From positions 1 through 64,000 of the forward strand of contig NZ_JAIUZI010000011.1 of assembly GCF_020171285.1 (NCBI RefSeq): a stretch of DNA of 64,000 bases, written 5' to 3'. The notes under the pieces are model-generated. The model searched no databases and was not told where the DNA came from. It saw nothing but the letters and a program-made list of their open reading frames with translations. Position numbers and translations under genes: made by a program. The stretch comes from Seohaeicola saemankumensis. GTDB lineage: Bacteria; Pseudomonadota; Alphaproteobacteria; Rhodobacterales; Rhodobacteraceae. This document shows, one piece after another, positions 1 through 7,654 of the stretch (its first letter is position 1; each line of letters begins with the position of its first letter).

Positions 1-66
1 TTCCAGAACCAGACGTACGGCACGCTGGCGCACTTCAGGAGAATACTTGTTCGTCGTCTTGCTCAT
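1..66 (-). CDS. IS3-family transposase OrfA, N-terminal 22 residues only
   Basis: The frame opens with ATG at 66 on the minus strand and reads MSKTTNKYSPEVRQRAVRLV, the classic start of an IS3 OrfA: a helix-turn-helix protein that binds the element ends and is normally joined to the OrfB DDE catalytic protein by frameshifting. Only the first 22 codons are in the window, so whether the element is active cannot be judged here. Confidence 0.8.
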   Translation of the reverse strand, partial: MSKTTNKYSPEVRQRAVRLVLE

Positions 67-120
67 GATGCTCCATCCTACTCAAGAGTTGGAGCCTCCG
101 GCAAACCCGGTGCGGTTCAG
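1..120 (-). mobile_element. IS3-family element, 5' end, continues off the left edge
   Basis: Read on the minus strand, the element begins near position 120 with a terminal inverted repeat (91-120, starting CTGAACCGCACCGGGTTTGC and ending GGAGGCTCC), a sequence typical of IS3-family ends. About 25 bases later an orfA reading frame starts. The inverted repeat abuts the broken 3' part of an IS5-family transposase at 121, so this element inserted into that one. The rest lies outside the window. Confidence 0.75.
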
Positions 121-858
121 CCCGAGATACTTGCAAGCTCTCACGGCTTCGTTTCGCGCGATAGCGCCGGCTGTGGTTGGTTTCCAGAGTTGGGCATTCT
201 TGCGCGGCGGGATGATGGCAGCGGCTCCCCGAGCGGCGATCACATAGTGACATCTGCGTGTGTCATAGGCCCCATCGGCAGTGACCGTGGCAATCTCCTG
301 CTCGGGTGGGATCTGTTCCAGCAGGTCAGGCAGCATGGGCGCATCACCGACATTGCTTGTCGTGACGCCGACCGCGCGGATCTCCAGTGTTTGCTCATCC
401 ATACCGAGATGCAGCTTGCGCCAAAGGCGCTTCTTTGGCCCGCCATGCTTGCGGGCGTTCCACTCTCCTTCGCCCTCGGCCTTGATCCCGGTCGCGTCGA
501 TCAACAGGTGCAAAGGACCCGTCCCACCGCGATAGGGGATGGCGACGTTCAAGGTTTTCTGGCGGCGACACAGGGTGCTGAAGTCCGGCACTTTCCAGTC
601 AAGCCCTGCCAGCAGCAACAAGCTTTCGACGAACCCGGTGGTCTGCCGAAGGGGCATGCCGAATAGGACCTTCATCGTGAGACAAATTTGGATGGCTGCG
701 TCGTTGAACTCAGGCTGCCGCCCGCGCTTGCCGGTCGGGGACGCATGCCACGGCATCTCGGGATCAAACCAGATCGATAGCGAACCGCGCTGCTTCAGCG
801 CTGAGTTATACGATCGCCAGTTCTTCGTCTTGTACTTCGTGGGGGACCAACTGCTCAT
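121..858 (-). pseudogene. IS5-family transposase, C-terminus lost
   Basis: The protein starts MSSWSPTKYKTKNWRSYN and follows the IS5-family transposase pattern: a DUF4096-like N-terminal region, then the DDE domain with the first Asp in LLIDATGIK and the second in VTADGAYDTRRCH. After the ACKYLG segment the homology stops exactly where the IS3 end begins; the following 14 codons come from IS3 sequence. The catalytic Glu, which lies further downstream in this family, is absent, so the enzyme should be dead. Normal family length is about 300 residues; about 246 native residues remain. Confidence 0.88.
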
Positions 859-921
859 GACTGCCAGCTACCACCCTGGATTCAAACAGTGAATCCCTCA
901 TGGGATTTGTGCAACAAAGCC
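121..921 (-). mobile_element. IS5-family (IS903-like) element, truncated by IS3
   Basis: The intact end is the inverted repeat at 902-921, which reads GGCTTTGTTGCACAAATCCC on the minus strand, a characteristic IS5/IS903-group end. The other end is missing because the IS3-family element cuts it at 120/121. About 800 bp remain of an element normally near 1.05 kb. Beyond 921, bases 922-980 carry no recognisable feature. Confidence 0.8.
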
Positions 922-980
922 ACCTGTCCGAGCCCGCGTCAAATGTAGATTCTTGACGCAGGCCGGTTTTGTTTAGTGAC

Positions 981-1292
981 CTAGCTGACTTTCTTTGCCG
1001 GAGGGATGACCCAGGACCCGTCGAGGATTGAAGGGTTGCCTTCCTTCGGCCAGTACAAGCGCATCATCAGTATAAATTTGTCTTTTGGTGCGGGAAGCCA
1101 GTTCGTCTCCTTGTCTTTGCCCGGCGTCTCATTCTGAATATAGATATCGACCGACCCATCTGCATTTACTTTGAGATCTTGTCGCGCACTGATCGAATAG
1201 CGATTCAGAGGATTATCCACAAAGAAGTATTCCGAGTTGTACATTGTGATTGACCAGAAGCCGTTTGCTGGGGGCAACTGATCTTTCGGGAA
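981..1292 (-). pseudogene. DUF1254/DUF1214-domain protein, C-terminal remnant
   Basis: About 103 codons remain, beginning FPKDQLPPANGFWSITMY and ending at a normal stop. The run of conserved features (NGFWSITMY, NPLNRYSI, DGSVDIYIQ, NWLPAP, MRLYWPKE, ILDGSW) is the C-terminal DUF1214 half of large secreted or periplasmic DUF1254/DUF1214 proteins, whose function is not established. Everything upstream has been removed: native sequence stops at 1292, exactly at the left end of the IS6 element. The extra 17 codons that keep the frame open beyond 1292 are IS6 sequence and not part of this gene. Confidence 0.8.
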
Positions 1293-2107
1293 GGCGCTGT
1301 CAAAGAAAACTCGGTTGAGACGGGCAGGGCGGTTTCGTAGCATCCTGGCATGTCCAAAAGCTCACCTTTCAAGTACTTCAAGACGAGCCGCGAAGTTATT
1401 CAGCTGGCGGTAATGATGTACGTCCGTTTCCCGCTTTCTTTGCGCAACGTTGAAGATTTGCTGCACGAACGCGGCATCGACGTGAGCCATGAAGCCGTTC
1501 GGTTTTGGTGGCACAGGTTCGGGCCGATGTTCGCTAACGAGATCAAAAAACGGCGTGTCGAGGGCATGAAGTCGAGCCACTGGCGCTGGCACTTGGATGA
1601 GATGTTCGTGAAGATCAACGGCGAGCGTCACTACTTATGGCGTGCTGTGGATCACGAGGGCGAAGTCCTGGAAAGCTATGTGACAAAGACCCGGGACAAG
1701 AAGGCAGCGTTGAAATTCTTAAGGAAAGCAATGCGTAAGCATGGTCGTCCCGAAGTGATTGTGACCGATCGGCTGAGGTCTTACGGTGCCGCGCTTCGGG
1801 AAATTGGTGCTGCAAATCGGCAAAAAACGGGACGCTGGTTGAACAACAGGGTCGAGAATTCTCACCTGCCATTCCGACGACGAGAGAGAGCGATGCTTCA
1901 CTTCCGGCGCATGCGAAGTTTACAGAAATTCGCCGCCGTCCACGCCTCAGTCTACAATCTGTTCAACTCGGAGCGCCGCCTTTCCTCCAGACCAAATTTC
2001 AAACTAAACCGAGCCGCCGCTCTCGCCGAGTGGCGCGGTCTCTGCGCTGAATAAGGGGCAGTCCTTCTGTCCATGTGGAGACTGGTTCGCATTCGTCTGG
2101 CAGCACC
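1293..2107 (+). mobile_element. IS6-family insertion sequence, copy 1 (intact)
   Basis: The 815-bp element has imperfect terminal inverted repeats. The left end begins GGCGCTGTCAAAGAAAAC at 1293; the right end, read inward, begins GGTGCTGCCAGACGAATGCG at 2107. The size and single transposase gene fit IS6. The flanking 8-bp sequences differ (ttcgggaa before, ggtcgaag after), so there is no target duplication. Both neighbours are truncated exactly at the element borders, pointing to an IS6-mediated deletion or recombination between copies. A second full copy with matching end architecture lies at 35957-36774. Confidence 0.85.
1350..2054 (+). CDS. IS6-family transposase, copy 1
   Basis: This 234-residue protein is full length for IS6. 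It has the N-terminal helix-turn-helix region (RNVEDLLHERGIDVSHEAVR) followed by an intact DDE triad: Asp in WHLDEMFVKI, Asp in VTDRLRSYG and Glu in NNRVENSHLPFRRRERAM. The enzyme normally performs replicative transposition through cointegrates and can generate adjacent deletions. The start lies 57 bases inside the left end, the same spacing as in the copy at 36014. It is probably functional and is the likely cause of several truncations in this window. Confidence 0.93.
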   Translation: MSKSSPFKYFKTSREVIQLAVMMYVRFPLSLRNVEDLLHERGIDVSHEAVRFWWHRFGPMFANEIKKRRVEGMKSSHWRWHLDEMFVKINGERHYLWRAVDHEGEVLESYVTKTRDKKAALKFLRKAMRKHGRPEVIVTDRLRSYGAALREIGAANRQKTGRWLNNRVENSHLPFRRRERAMLHFRRMRSLQKFAAVHASVYNLFNSERRLSSRPNFKLNRAAALAEWRGLCAE

Positions 2108-2882
2108 GGTCGAAGTAATCGGCCACATGCCGCTTGGGGATGATCAGCGTGTGCAGCGGGGTAACGGGAAATCCGTCCCGTATTGCGTAGCACAATTCGT
2201 TTTCTGCGATGATCCTGTCGCTGTCTATCACACAAAACAGGCAGTCTTTTTCTCGAACGTCGTACGAGGCCAGAATACCACGAAAATCAGTGTCATCCCG
2301 GTCGCGCTTGTTCGTATTGCATGTGATGCAGAGCGCCTGGAAATTGCTCAATTCGTCGTTGCCGCCTTTGGCGCGGGGCACGATGTGGTCCACATGCAGG
2401 GCTGCCTGTTCTTCATGGGCGCCGCATAGCTCGCAACGGTGTTTGGCCCGCTTGAGCACCTCATACCTAAAAGAGCCGGGGACATAGCCATCTGCAATCC
2501 CCCGGTGCCCCCATATTCCATTCCCGCGTTGGTTGATGTATGCGGCAAGACGTTGCTGGCAGAGATCAATGAGCTCCGCGATTTCCTGTTCAGTCAGATT
2601 GCCGGCTGCAAGCTGGTATCCGACAATGCGCCGCCCATCCTTGATCGGTTCGATTACGCCATTTTGGGTGAGAACCTTGCCCACCATATTTTTGGTGCGG
2701 ATCTCATAGTATTCGACCTGTGAGCGATCGTAGCTCAGCAGTGCTTTCGCAACGTCTTCTGTCGAGGCAGTGCCGCCCTTTTGCAGCAGAACCTGAAGCA
2801 TGACCGGTTGATAGACATGCGACATGCGCATTTGTTCGCGAATGTAGGTCGCAAGCTGTTGAAAGGTTAGGTTGCTGCTCAT
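2108..2882 (-). pseudogene. HNH-HIT two-domain protein, C-terminus removed by IS6
   Basis: The chosen start is ATG at 2882 (MSSNLTFQQLATYIREQM). The N-terminal ~115 residues look like a winged-helix/restriction-associated domain. An HNH nuclease domain follows with CELCG, HVDHIVPRAKGG and CITCNTNK, and then the first part of a HIT domain (DCLFCVIDSDRIIAENELC, VTPLHTLIIPKRHVADYFD). The HIT motif itself (HxHxHxx) would follow but is replaced by IS6 sequence from 2107. The HNH half is complete; the HIT half is broken. Fusions of this kind occur in defence islands. The frame stays open through the IS6 end to about 2004, so a chimeric protein could still be made. Confidence 0.75.
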
Positions 2883-2996
2883 GACCCGAAGGTGGCCGAT
2901 AAGTCGAGAAAAATCTAGCCTTGGTAATGCCTTGGAGCATCTGACGTTCTGCCAAATACCACTCCCGCTTGGTCTAGCCATGGCATTGCCGCGCAT

Positions 2997-3190
2997 TCAT
3001 TCAGCTGCACGACTGTCACAGCAAGCCGGCAGCGATGCGACCAGCAGCGTGCCGGGACTTGCCTTCACCGCCTCGGTCAGGGACTGAACGAAAGATAGGT
3101 TGGCATCGAACGAGCCGGACGGCAGGCCTTCGACCTTGTAGATTTGGCGAAGATACCGGAACGGGTCTGAGGTTTCTCCCTGTTGAGCAT
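2997..3190 (-). pseudogene. DUF499-type ATPase fragment
   Basis: Read leftward, this short frame gives ETSDPFRYLRQIYKVEGLP and then SGSFDANLSFVQSLTEAVKA, followed by SPGTLLVASLPA and a quick stop. The pattern strongly resembles the internal part of DUF499 proteins, large P-loop ATPases often found with DUF1156 methyltransferases and helicases in defence clusters. Only about 60 codons are left. Both ends are lost: the downstream end runs into non-homologous sequence before the stop at 2997-2999, and the upstream end collides with the rightward helicase fragment. The exact junction between the two fragments lies somewhere in 3150-3190. Confidence 0.55.
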
Positions 3191-3658
3191 TCAGGCAATC
3201 AAAGCTCTTCGATTGAGGAGGCTGATGCCGTTGCCGGACTTGTTGAAGAGGTCTTGTCCGGTCAGCCGACGTGGATTGATCGGGAGGGCCAGGAGAGGCC
3301 TCTAACGCTCGAAGACATCCTGATCATCGCGCCCTGCAACGCGCAGGTCTTTGAGACTCAGCAACGTCTGCGAGGCGCGCGCGTTGGGACTGTCGACAAG
3401 TTTCAGGGGCAGGAGGCGCCCATAGCAGTCTACTCGATGGCAACATCAAGCCATGCGGACGCGCCACGGGGCATGGAGTTCCTGTACAGCGCAAACCGAT
3501 TCAACGTGGCGATCTCGCGGGCGAAGTGTGTTGCTGTACTGGTAGCGTCGCCAAGGGTTTTCGAGGCGGAATGTCGGACGCCGCGGCAGATGCAGCTGGC
3601 AAACGCATTCTGCAGGTACCTTGAGTTTGCATGTGAGCTTGAGAATTCAAAACCATAG
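3150..3658 (+). pseudogene. SF1 (DNA2/NAM7-type) helicase, C-terminal fragment
   Basis: From about GLRFLPVEHSGNQSSS onward the protein matches the second RecA domain of superfamily 1 helicases. Visible motifs are DILIIAPCNAQV (motif IV region), VGTVDKFQGQEAPI (motif V) and NRFNVAISRAKCVAVLV (motif VI with the arginine finger). About 165 native codons and a normal stop remain. The first RecA domain with Walker A and B is missing, so no ATPase is expected. Upstream codons back to 3035 are not homologous. Relatives of this type are often fused to nuclease domains. Bases 3659-3784 carry nothing recognisable. Confidence 0.75.
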
Positions 3659-3784
3659 ATGATTTGCAGTTTAGGTCGCTAAGAACCAGGGTACATGACC
3701 GTTTGTAATTTGTTGCGGGGCAGCCGAATGCTGCGTCCCACCAAGTCGAAGACGGAGGTCGGCGTCTGAAGAGCAAGGAGGCTC

Positions 3785-5131
3785 TCATGTCGCGCTGGCA
3801 AGCACGTCCTGCGATCTGGTTTCTGCTCCGGTTCTGTCCTCCACACCTAAGCAATCCATGACGAGCTTTTGAAGGGCATGCCGATGGTCATGCTGTGTTC
3901 CGGCTAGATCCAGAGTTGCGACTGTTAGCGTATCGTCCGCGTCTTTGGCCGCGATTGAGTACCGCCGCTGGATCGCGTCATGGGGCAGGTCACCATGATG
4001 CGGATAGAGCAGCACGACGTTCGAGCAGTCATAAAGCCTGTTGTAAGCCATCAGCTGGTATACGTCCGACTGGCTGACGCCTTGCTTAGGGTCATCGACA
4101 CGCGGGGTGATGCGCTTCCACTTTGTGTCTATGATCATCGCGACTTCATCGCCTTGCCGGACCATAAGGTCCGGCCGCGTACGGAAACGCCCGATTTCAC
4201 CATCATAGAGGCAGTCCCGGTGTCCCCCCTGGGACGACACACGAAAGCCCGTACCGGCTAACGCCCGCGACATTATTCGTTCGACATATTTCTCGAATAG
4301 AACATTCATTTCGAAGAGCAACGCGTGGCCATCGATGGTCCCGGCACTGGTCTGTTGGTACCGATCCGAAAGAAATAGACGTGCCAGTGATAGAAGTTCT
4401 TGCCAACGCCGGTTAGTGCGATCGAGGACGATCCTATCCCAACGAAGTGCGTGCGTAGGAATGTCGTCGACATCGGCGTATACGAAACTCAACTCGCGCA
4501 GCGAGCGCTGGTTATCCGGCGCTCCGGACAAACGTGAAAGTTTGCTGACTGCTGCACGCATCACTTGGTTCAGCGCAATGTTCGGCGACAACGTGTCAAA
4601 ACGGCAAGCGAGTTTCTGCGGCGACACCGCAAGTGAAGAGAATTGCCGTGTTACGTTCAGTCGTCCTCGAAGCGCAGACAAATCATCTTCGTGTTCGAGG
4701 TAGTGCCGCGGCATTCCTTGCCGCACTGCGTCAGTGAGCTTACCGCAAAACAGTCGGATCAGCAGTTCGAGAACGGTTTCGCGCTGCCAGCCAAGCTGTG
4801 TCATGGACCCTGCCTCGATTGGCAGATCATAGGTCACTCCGAGCATGTGTATCAGTCTGGCCCTTAGGGTCGCATCGGAAACGTTGGTCTCGCCTTTCCC
4901 CTCGATCTTCGGAAGAATTTCGAGCTGGCAGTCTGGTGTGGCGATAACCCCAACGATGCCTCGAGCGCGAAGTCCCTTGCGACCATGTTCCAGCACACCC
5001 TCATGCCCACGACCGGAAAAGACCGAAGCCCGCGCGACTGCTGCGATCCGATCAGCCTGCGCTTCCGGGATCTCGCCTTCGCCTGACCCGTATGTAAGGT
5101 GCTCCCATTCCCGGATAGTGTGACGGGTCAT
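3785..5131 (-). CDS. mcrC: McrC, nuclease subunit of a type IV (modification-dependent) restriction system
   Basis: This 448-residue protein has the McrC layout: an N-terminal beta-rich domain (about 1-150), a helical middle and a C-terminal PD-(D/E)xK nuclease with Asp321 in RPDLMV and Asp335/Lys337 in IIDTKWK. McrC cuts DNA when activated by its McrB motor partner. The start overlaps the McrB stop by four bases (ATGA), so the two are translationally coupled. All three catalytic residues are present. Substrate preference cannot be read from this subunit; McrB carries the DNA-reading domains. The gene ends the leftward operon. Confidence 0.92.
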   Translation of the reverse strand: MTRHTIREWEHLTYGSGEGEIPEAQADRIAAVARASVFSGRGHEGVLEHGRKGLRARGIVGVIATPDCQLEILPKIEGKGETNVSDATLRARLIHMLGVTYDLPIEAGSMTQLGWQRETVLELLIRLFCGKLTDAVRQGMPRHYLEHEDDLSALRGRLNVTRQFSSLAVSPQKLACRFDTLSPNIALNQVMRAAVSKLSRLSGAPDNQRSLRELSFVYADVDDIPTHALRWDRIVLDRTNRRWQELLSLARLFLSDRYQQTSAGTIDGHALLFEMNVLFEKYVERIMSRALAGTGFRVSSQGGHRDCLYDGEIGRFRTRPDLMVRQGDEVAMIIDTKWKRITPRVDDPKQGVSQSDVYQLMAYNRLYDCSNVVLLYPHHGDLPHDAIQRRYSIAAKDADDTLTVATLDLAGTQHDHRHALQKLVMDCLGVEDRTGAETRSQDVLASAT

Positions 5132-7641
5132 GTTCCGACTAACTTCCCGTAGTCGAAGCCCTCATCCATGGACCGCACATCCCAACGAAACCGGGGAACC
5201 GCGTCTCCATCCTCAAGGCCCGGAGGTGCCTTCAAGATCGACCGTTTGAGGAATCCACCAGTGATAGGGCCTTCGTGAGTTTCTAAATCACCCAGCACCG
5301 CAGCGATCTTGGCCCAATCCTCGAAGAAGTACTCCGCCAATAGCGGAATGACTTTGTGGCGCATCACTTCGTCTAACTCGGCTCGGGAACTACACCCGGT
5401 GAAGTAGGCGTGGCCGATCTGATGCTCACGGTCGTACAGATACTCGATCCGCTCGTTGATCGTGGATAGGAGCCGCGGTAGATCGATACCGCATCTCTGG
5501 GCGGCATTCCGAAGCACAGAAGCATCAGGCATCATCTCCCTAAAGGTGAAGCGCCGCCTGAGCGCGGTGTCGAGAAGCGCAATTGACCGGTCCGCAGTGT
5601 TCATTGTGCCAATCACGTTCAGATTTGCCGGCACTCCGAAAAGGCGCTTGGAATAGGGTAGTGTGAGCCTGATCTCATTGTCAGCCCGAAGCCTCTTATC
5701 AGGCTCTAGAAGGGTAATAAGCTCTCCAAAGACCTTAGATATGTTCGCCCGATTGATCTCGTCGATGATGAGGACGTGTGGGCGAGCGCCTTCCGCAGGT
5801 ATTGATCGGTCGACACCAAAGACGACTTCCTCCAGTCCGTCCCAGTCGACCAGGCCACCGTTTAACTTGTAAACAGTGTGCTGCCGGAAACCATTTGGAT
5901 AAAATCGTGAGCGCTCTGTTCCTTGGTCGTCGCGCCATAGCCATTCGACGCTACGGCGGTGGGGGTGGTGCTCGGCATTAGCCTCGAAGAAATAGTCGCT
6001 GGTGATCCTACCGAAGGCGCGCATTCTGTCACGCCCGTCTGAGACGACGACATAGTCACCCAATTGCATATCCGACCTAAAGGAATAGGTGCAAACGAGT
6101 TCACCGGCGTGACTGCTAACCTCCTTGCCAGTTTGTTGTTCCAGCTCGTTCTTGATCTCCGCCCAGTCTTCGAAACGCTCTTCTGACCAGTCGATACTTC
6201 CACCCCAGCCATGGCGGATCTCTTTTGCATCGAGGGCTTCAGTGATTTGCGCCTCTTCTTGGAATCGTCTTCCCAGCGCAACTTTGAAGATTGGACGCGT
6301 TCGATCCAGTCTGTGATCGCCCGGATCCTCGCCTGAATCCAAGCGCGCCCGTTCGCAGATTCGCTTGAAAACGCCGTCCTCAACCTTCAGCCGAAAACCA
6401 GCTGAATCCAGTTCTTCGGCATCCAGCTCTTGGCCCTCTGCGCCTTGTGTCTCCGGTCGAAGGCCCTCGACGAACTCTTCGTAGCTCATCGACTGGTGGA
6501 AGGTGACGAACTCTATTCGCCCAGCCGCTATGAGCCTCTGATAGATTGTCATAAGCTCGGCTCGATCGTCCGGAACGAGTTCGCCGCAAAGCTGCACCGC
6601 TTCTGCGGCGGTGGTGTAGGTTTTACCTGTGCCGGGCGGGCCGTAAAGAATGAGGTTCATCGGGGGCAATTCCTGCTGGATACTGGCGTCACTCGCGCCG
6701 TTGTTGTTTGCTTTACTCACTCCGTTCACGCCGCCTCGTGGTGGAACGCCGATCGCCTGAGCTATTTCCGGAGCAAGCTCGTAGCTGACGAGCTTGTCGC
6801 CTCCGTAGGTCAGGTAATTCACAGGTCCGCCAGCGATCGCTTTAACCCGCGATGCCAGGCCATCCACGAGCATCGCGCGGGCAACATCGACGATGTCTTC
6901 GGTCTCAATAGCCTCATCCGCCCTGTTGCCTGCGCCCCGCGGCTTGATCCGAAATGCCGAGACACCAGAGGTGCGATTGAAGTTCCTAACCGGCTGAAAA
7001 GGGGCGCCCGTCGCATCGAAAAGGACAAATGGGCGGCCATCGCCGGACCGAACGGCTTCATCAAGCTTGAAGCGAAACACCGTAGCTGAGCTTTGGTCCG
7101 CGCCGATCCGCTCAGGTTCCGGGATCCGCGCCATATCCTGAAATATCCGTCCAGCAAGTGCTTGGCAGATATTCGGCCAGGCTTCCTTGAGGCCTAGAGC
7201 AGCATTTACGTCTCTGACAAGAACCTCGACGTGGTCATGACCTTCCTCGCGAGCGGGTTCGATATAGTGCTCCAGAACATATTGGCGGATTCGATCAGCG
7301 TCCTTCGCCGCTCCAGGAGGGTCACCTGCCAAGAACCGCCCGTACTGCCCAAGCCAACTTCCCCAATTTGAGAGCCGATTGTGGGGATTGTCGGAATCCG
7401 GCATCAGAATTCGATAGTCCTGACCGCCGTCTCGGGCGTCCTCTCGGATCTTTCTAATTCTGTCCCTAAGCGCCTCAAATCTATCAGCTTCCCACGCCTC
7501 ATTGAGGTTTTGGTAAGGCATGCCGAGTTCAGCAAGATTTCGTTCGATCGTTCGGATCGCATATGCGCGGGAATTGCGTCCTGCCTCCGTTTGAGCACCG
7601 CCCTGTTCGAGCCATTTCTTGAAATCGTTTTCTTTTGTCAT
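5128..7641 (-). CDS. mcrB: McrB-like AAA+ GTPase with embedded EVE-like domain
   Basis: The 837-residue protein is the motor of the McrBC pair. Residues 1-110 form a helical domain rich in charge, and 180-300 is a second N-terminal region. The AAA+ core has Walker A GPPGTGKT (334-341), Walker B VLIIDEIN (623-630), the McrB GTPase signature NTADRS (681-686) and arginines RRRF (695-698). Between Walker A and Walker B lies an unusually long insertion (about 445-600) with LGDYVVVSDG, RAFGRITSDY and HPHRRSVEWLWR, which resembles an EVE domain; EVE/PUA-like folds read modified bases. It sits 13 bases after the helicase gene and overlaps McrC. Confidence 0.9.
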   Translation of the reverse strand: MTKENDFKKWLEQGGAQTEAGRNSRAYAIRTIERNLAELGMPYQNLNEAWEADRFEALRDRIRKIREDARDGGQDYRILMPDSDNPHNRLSNWGSWLGQYGRFLAGDPPGAAKDADRIRQYVLEHYIEPAREEGHDHVEVLVRDVNAALGLKEAWPNICQALAGRIFQDMARIPEPERIGADQSSATVFRFKLDEAVRSGDGRPFVLFDATGAPFQPVRNFNRTSGVSAFRIKPRGAGNRADEAIETEDIVDVARAMLVDGLASRVKAIAGGPVNYLTYGGDKLVSYELAPEIAQAIGVPPRGGVNGVSKANNNGASDASIQQELPPMNLILYGPPGTGKTYTTAAEAVQLCGELVPDDRAELMTIYQRLIAAGRIEFVTFHQSMSYEEFVEGLRPETQGAEGQELDAEELDSAGFRLKVEDGVFKRICERARLDSGEDPGDHRLDRTRPIFKVALGRRFQEEAQITEALDAKEIRHGWGGSIDWSEERFEDWAEIKNELEQQTGKEVSSHAGELVCTYSFRSDMQLGDYVVVSDGRDRMRAFGRITSDYFFEANAEHHPHRRSVEWLWRDDQGTERSRFYPNGFRQHTVYKLNGGLVDWDGLEEVVFGVDRSIPAEGARPHVLIIDEINRANISKVFGELITLLEPDKRLRADNEIRLTLPYSKRLFGVPANLNVIGTMNTADRSIALLDTALRRRFTFREMMPDASVLRNAAQRCGIDLPRLLSTINERIEYLYDREHQIGHAYFTGCSSRAELDEVMRHKVIPLLAEYFFEDWAKIAAVLGDLETHEGPITGGFLKRSILKAPPGLEDGDAVPRFRWDVRSMDEGFDYGKLVGT

Positions 7642-7654
7642 TCACATATCTCAG

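Noticed and set aside
2075..2107. tRNA 3' end / attachment site at the GGTTCGCATT sequence, also at 15450
   Set aside because: It resembles a T-arm, but the conserved A58 is missing, the stem does not pair as 5+7+5, and the same sequence closes every IS6 copy in the window, so it is the IS6 right end.
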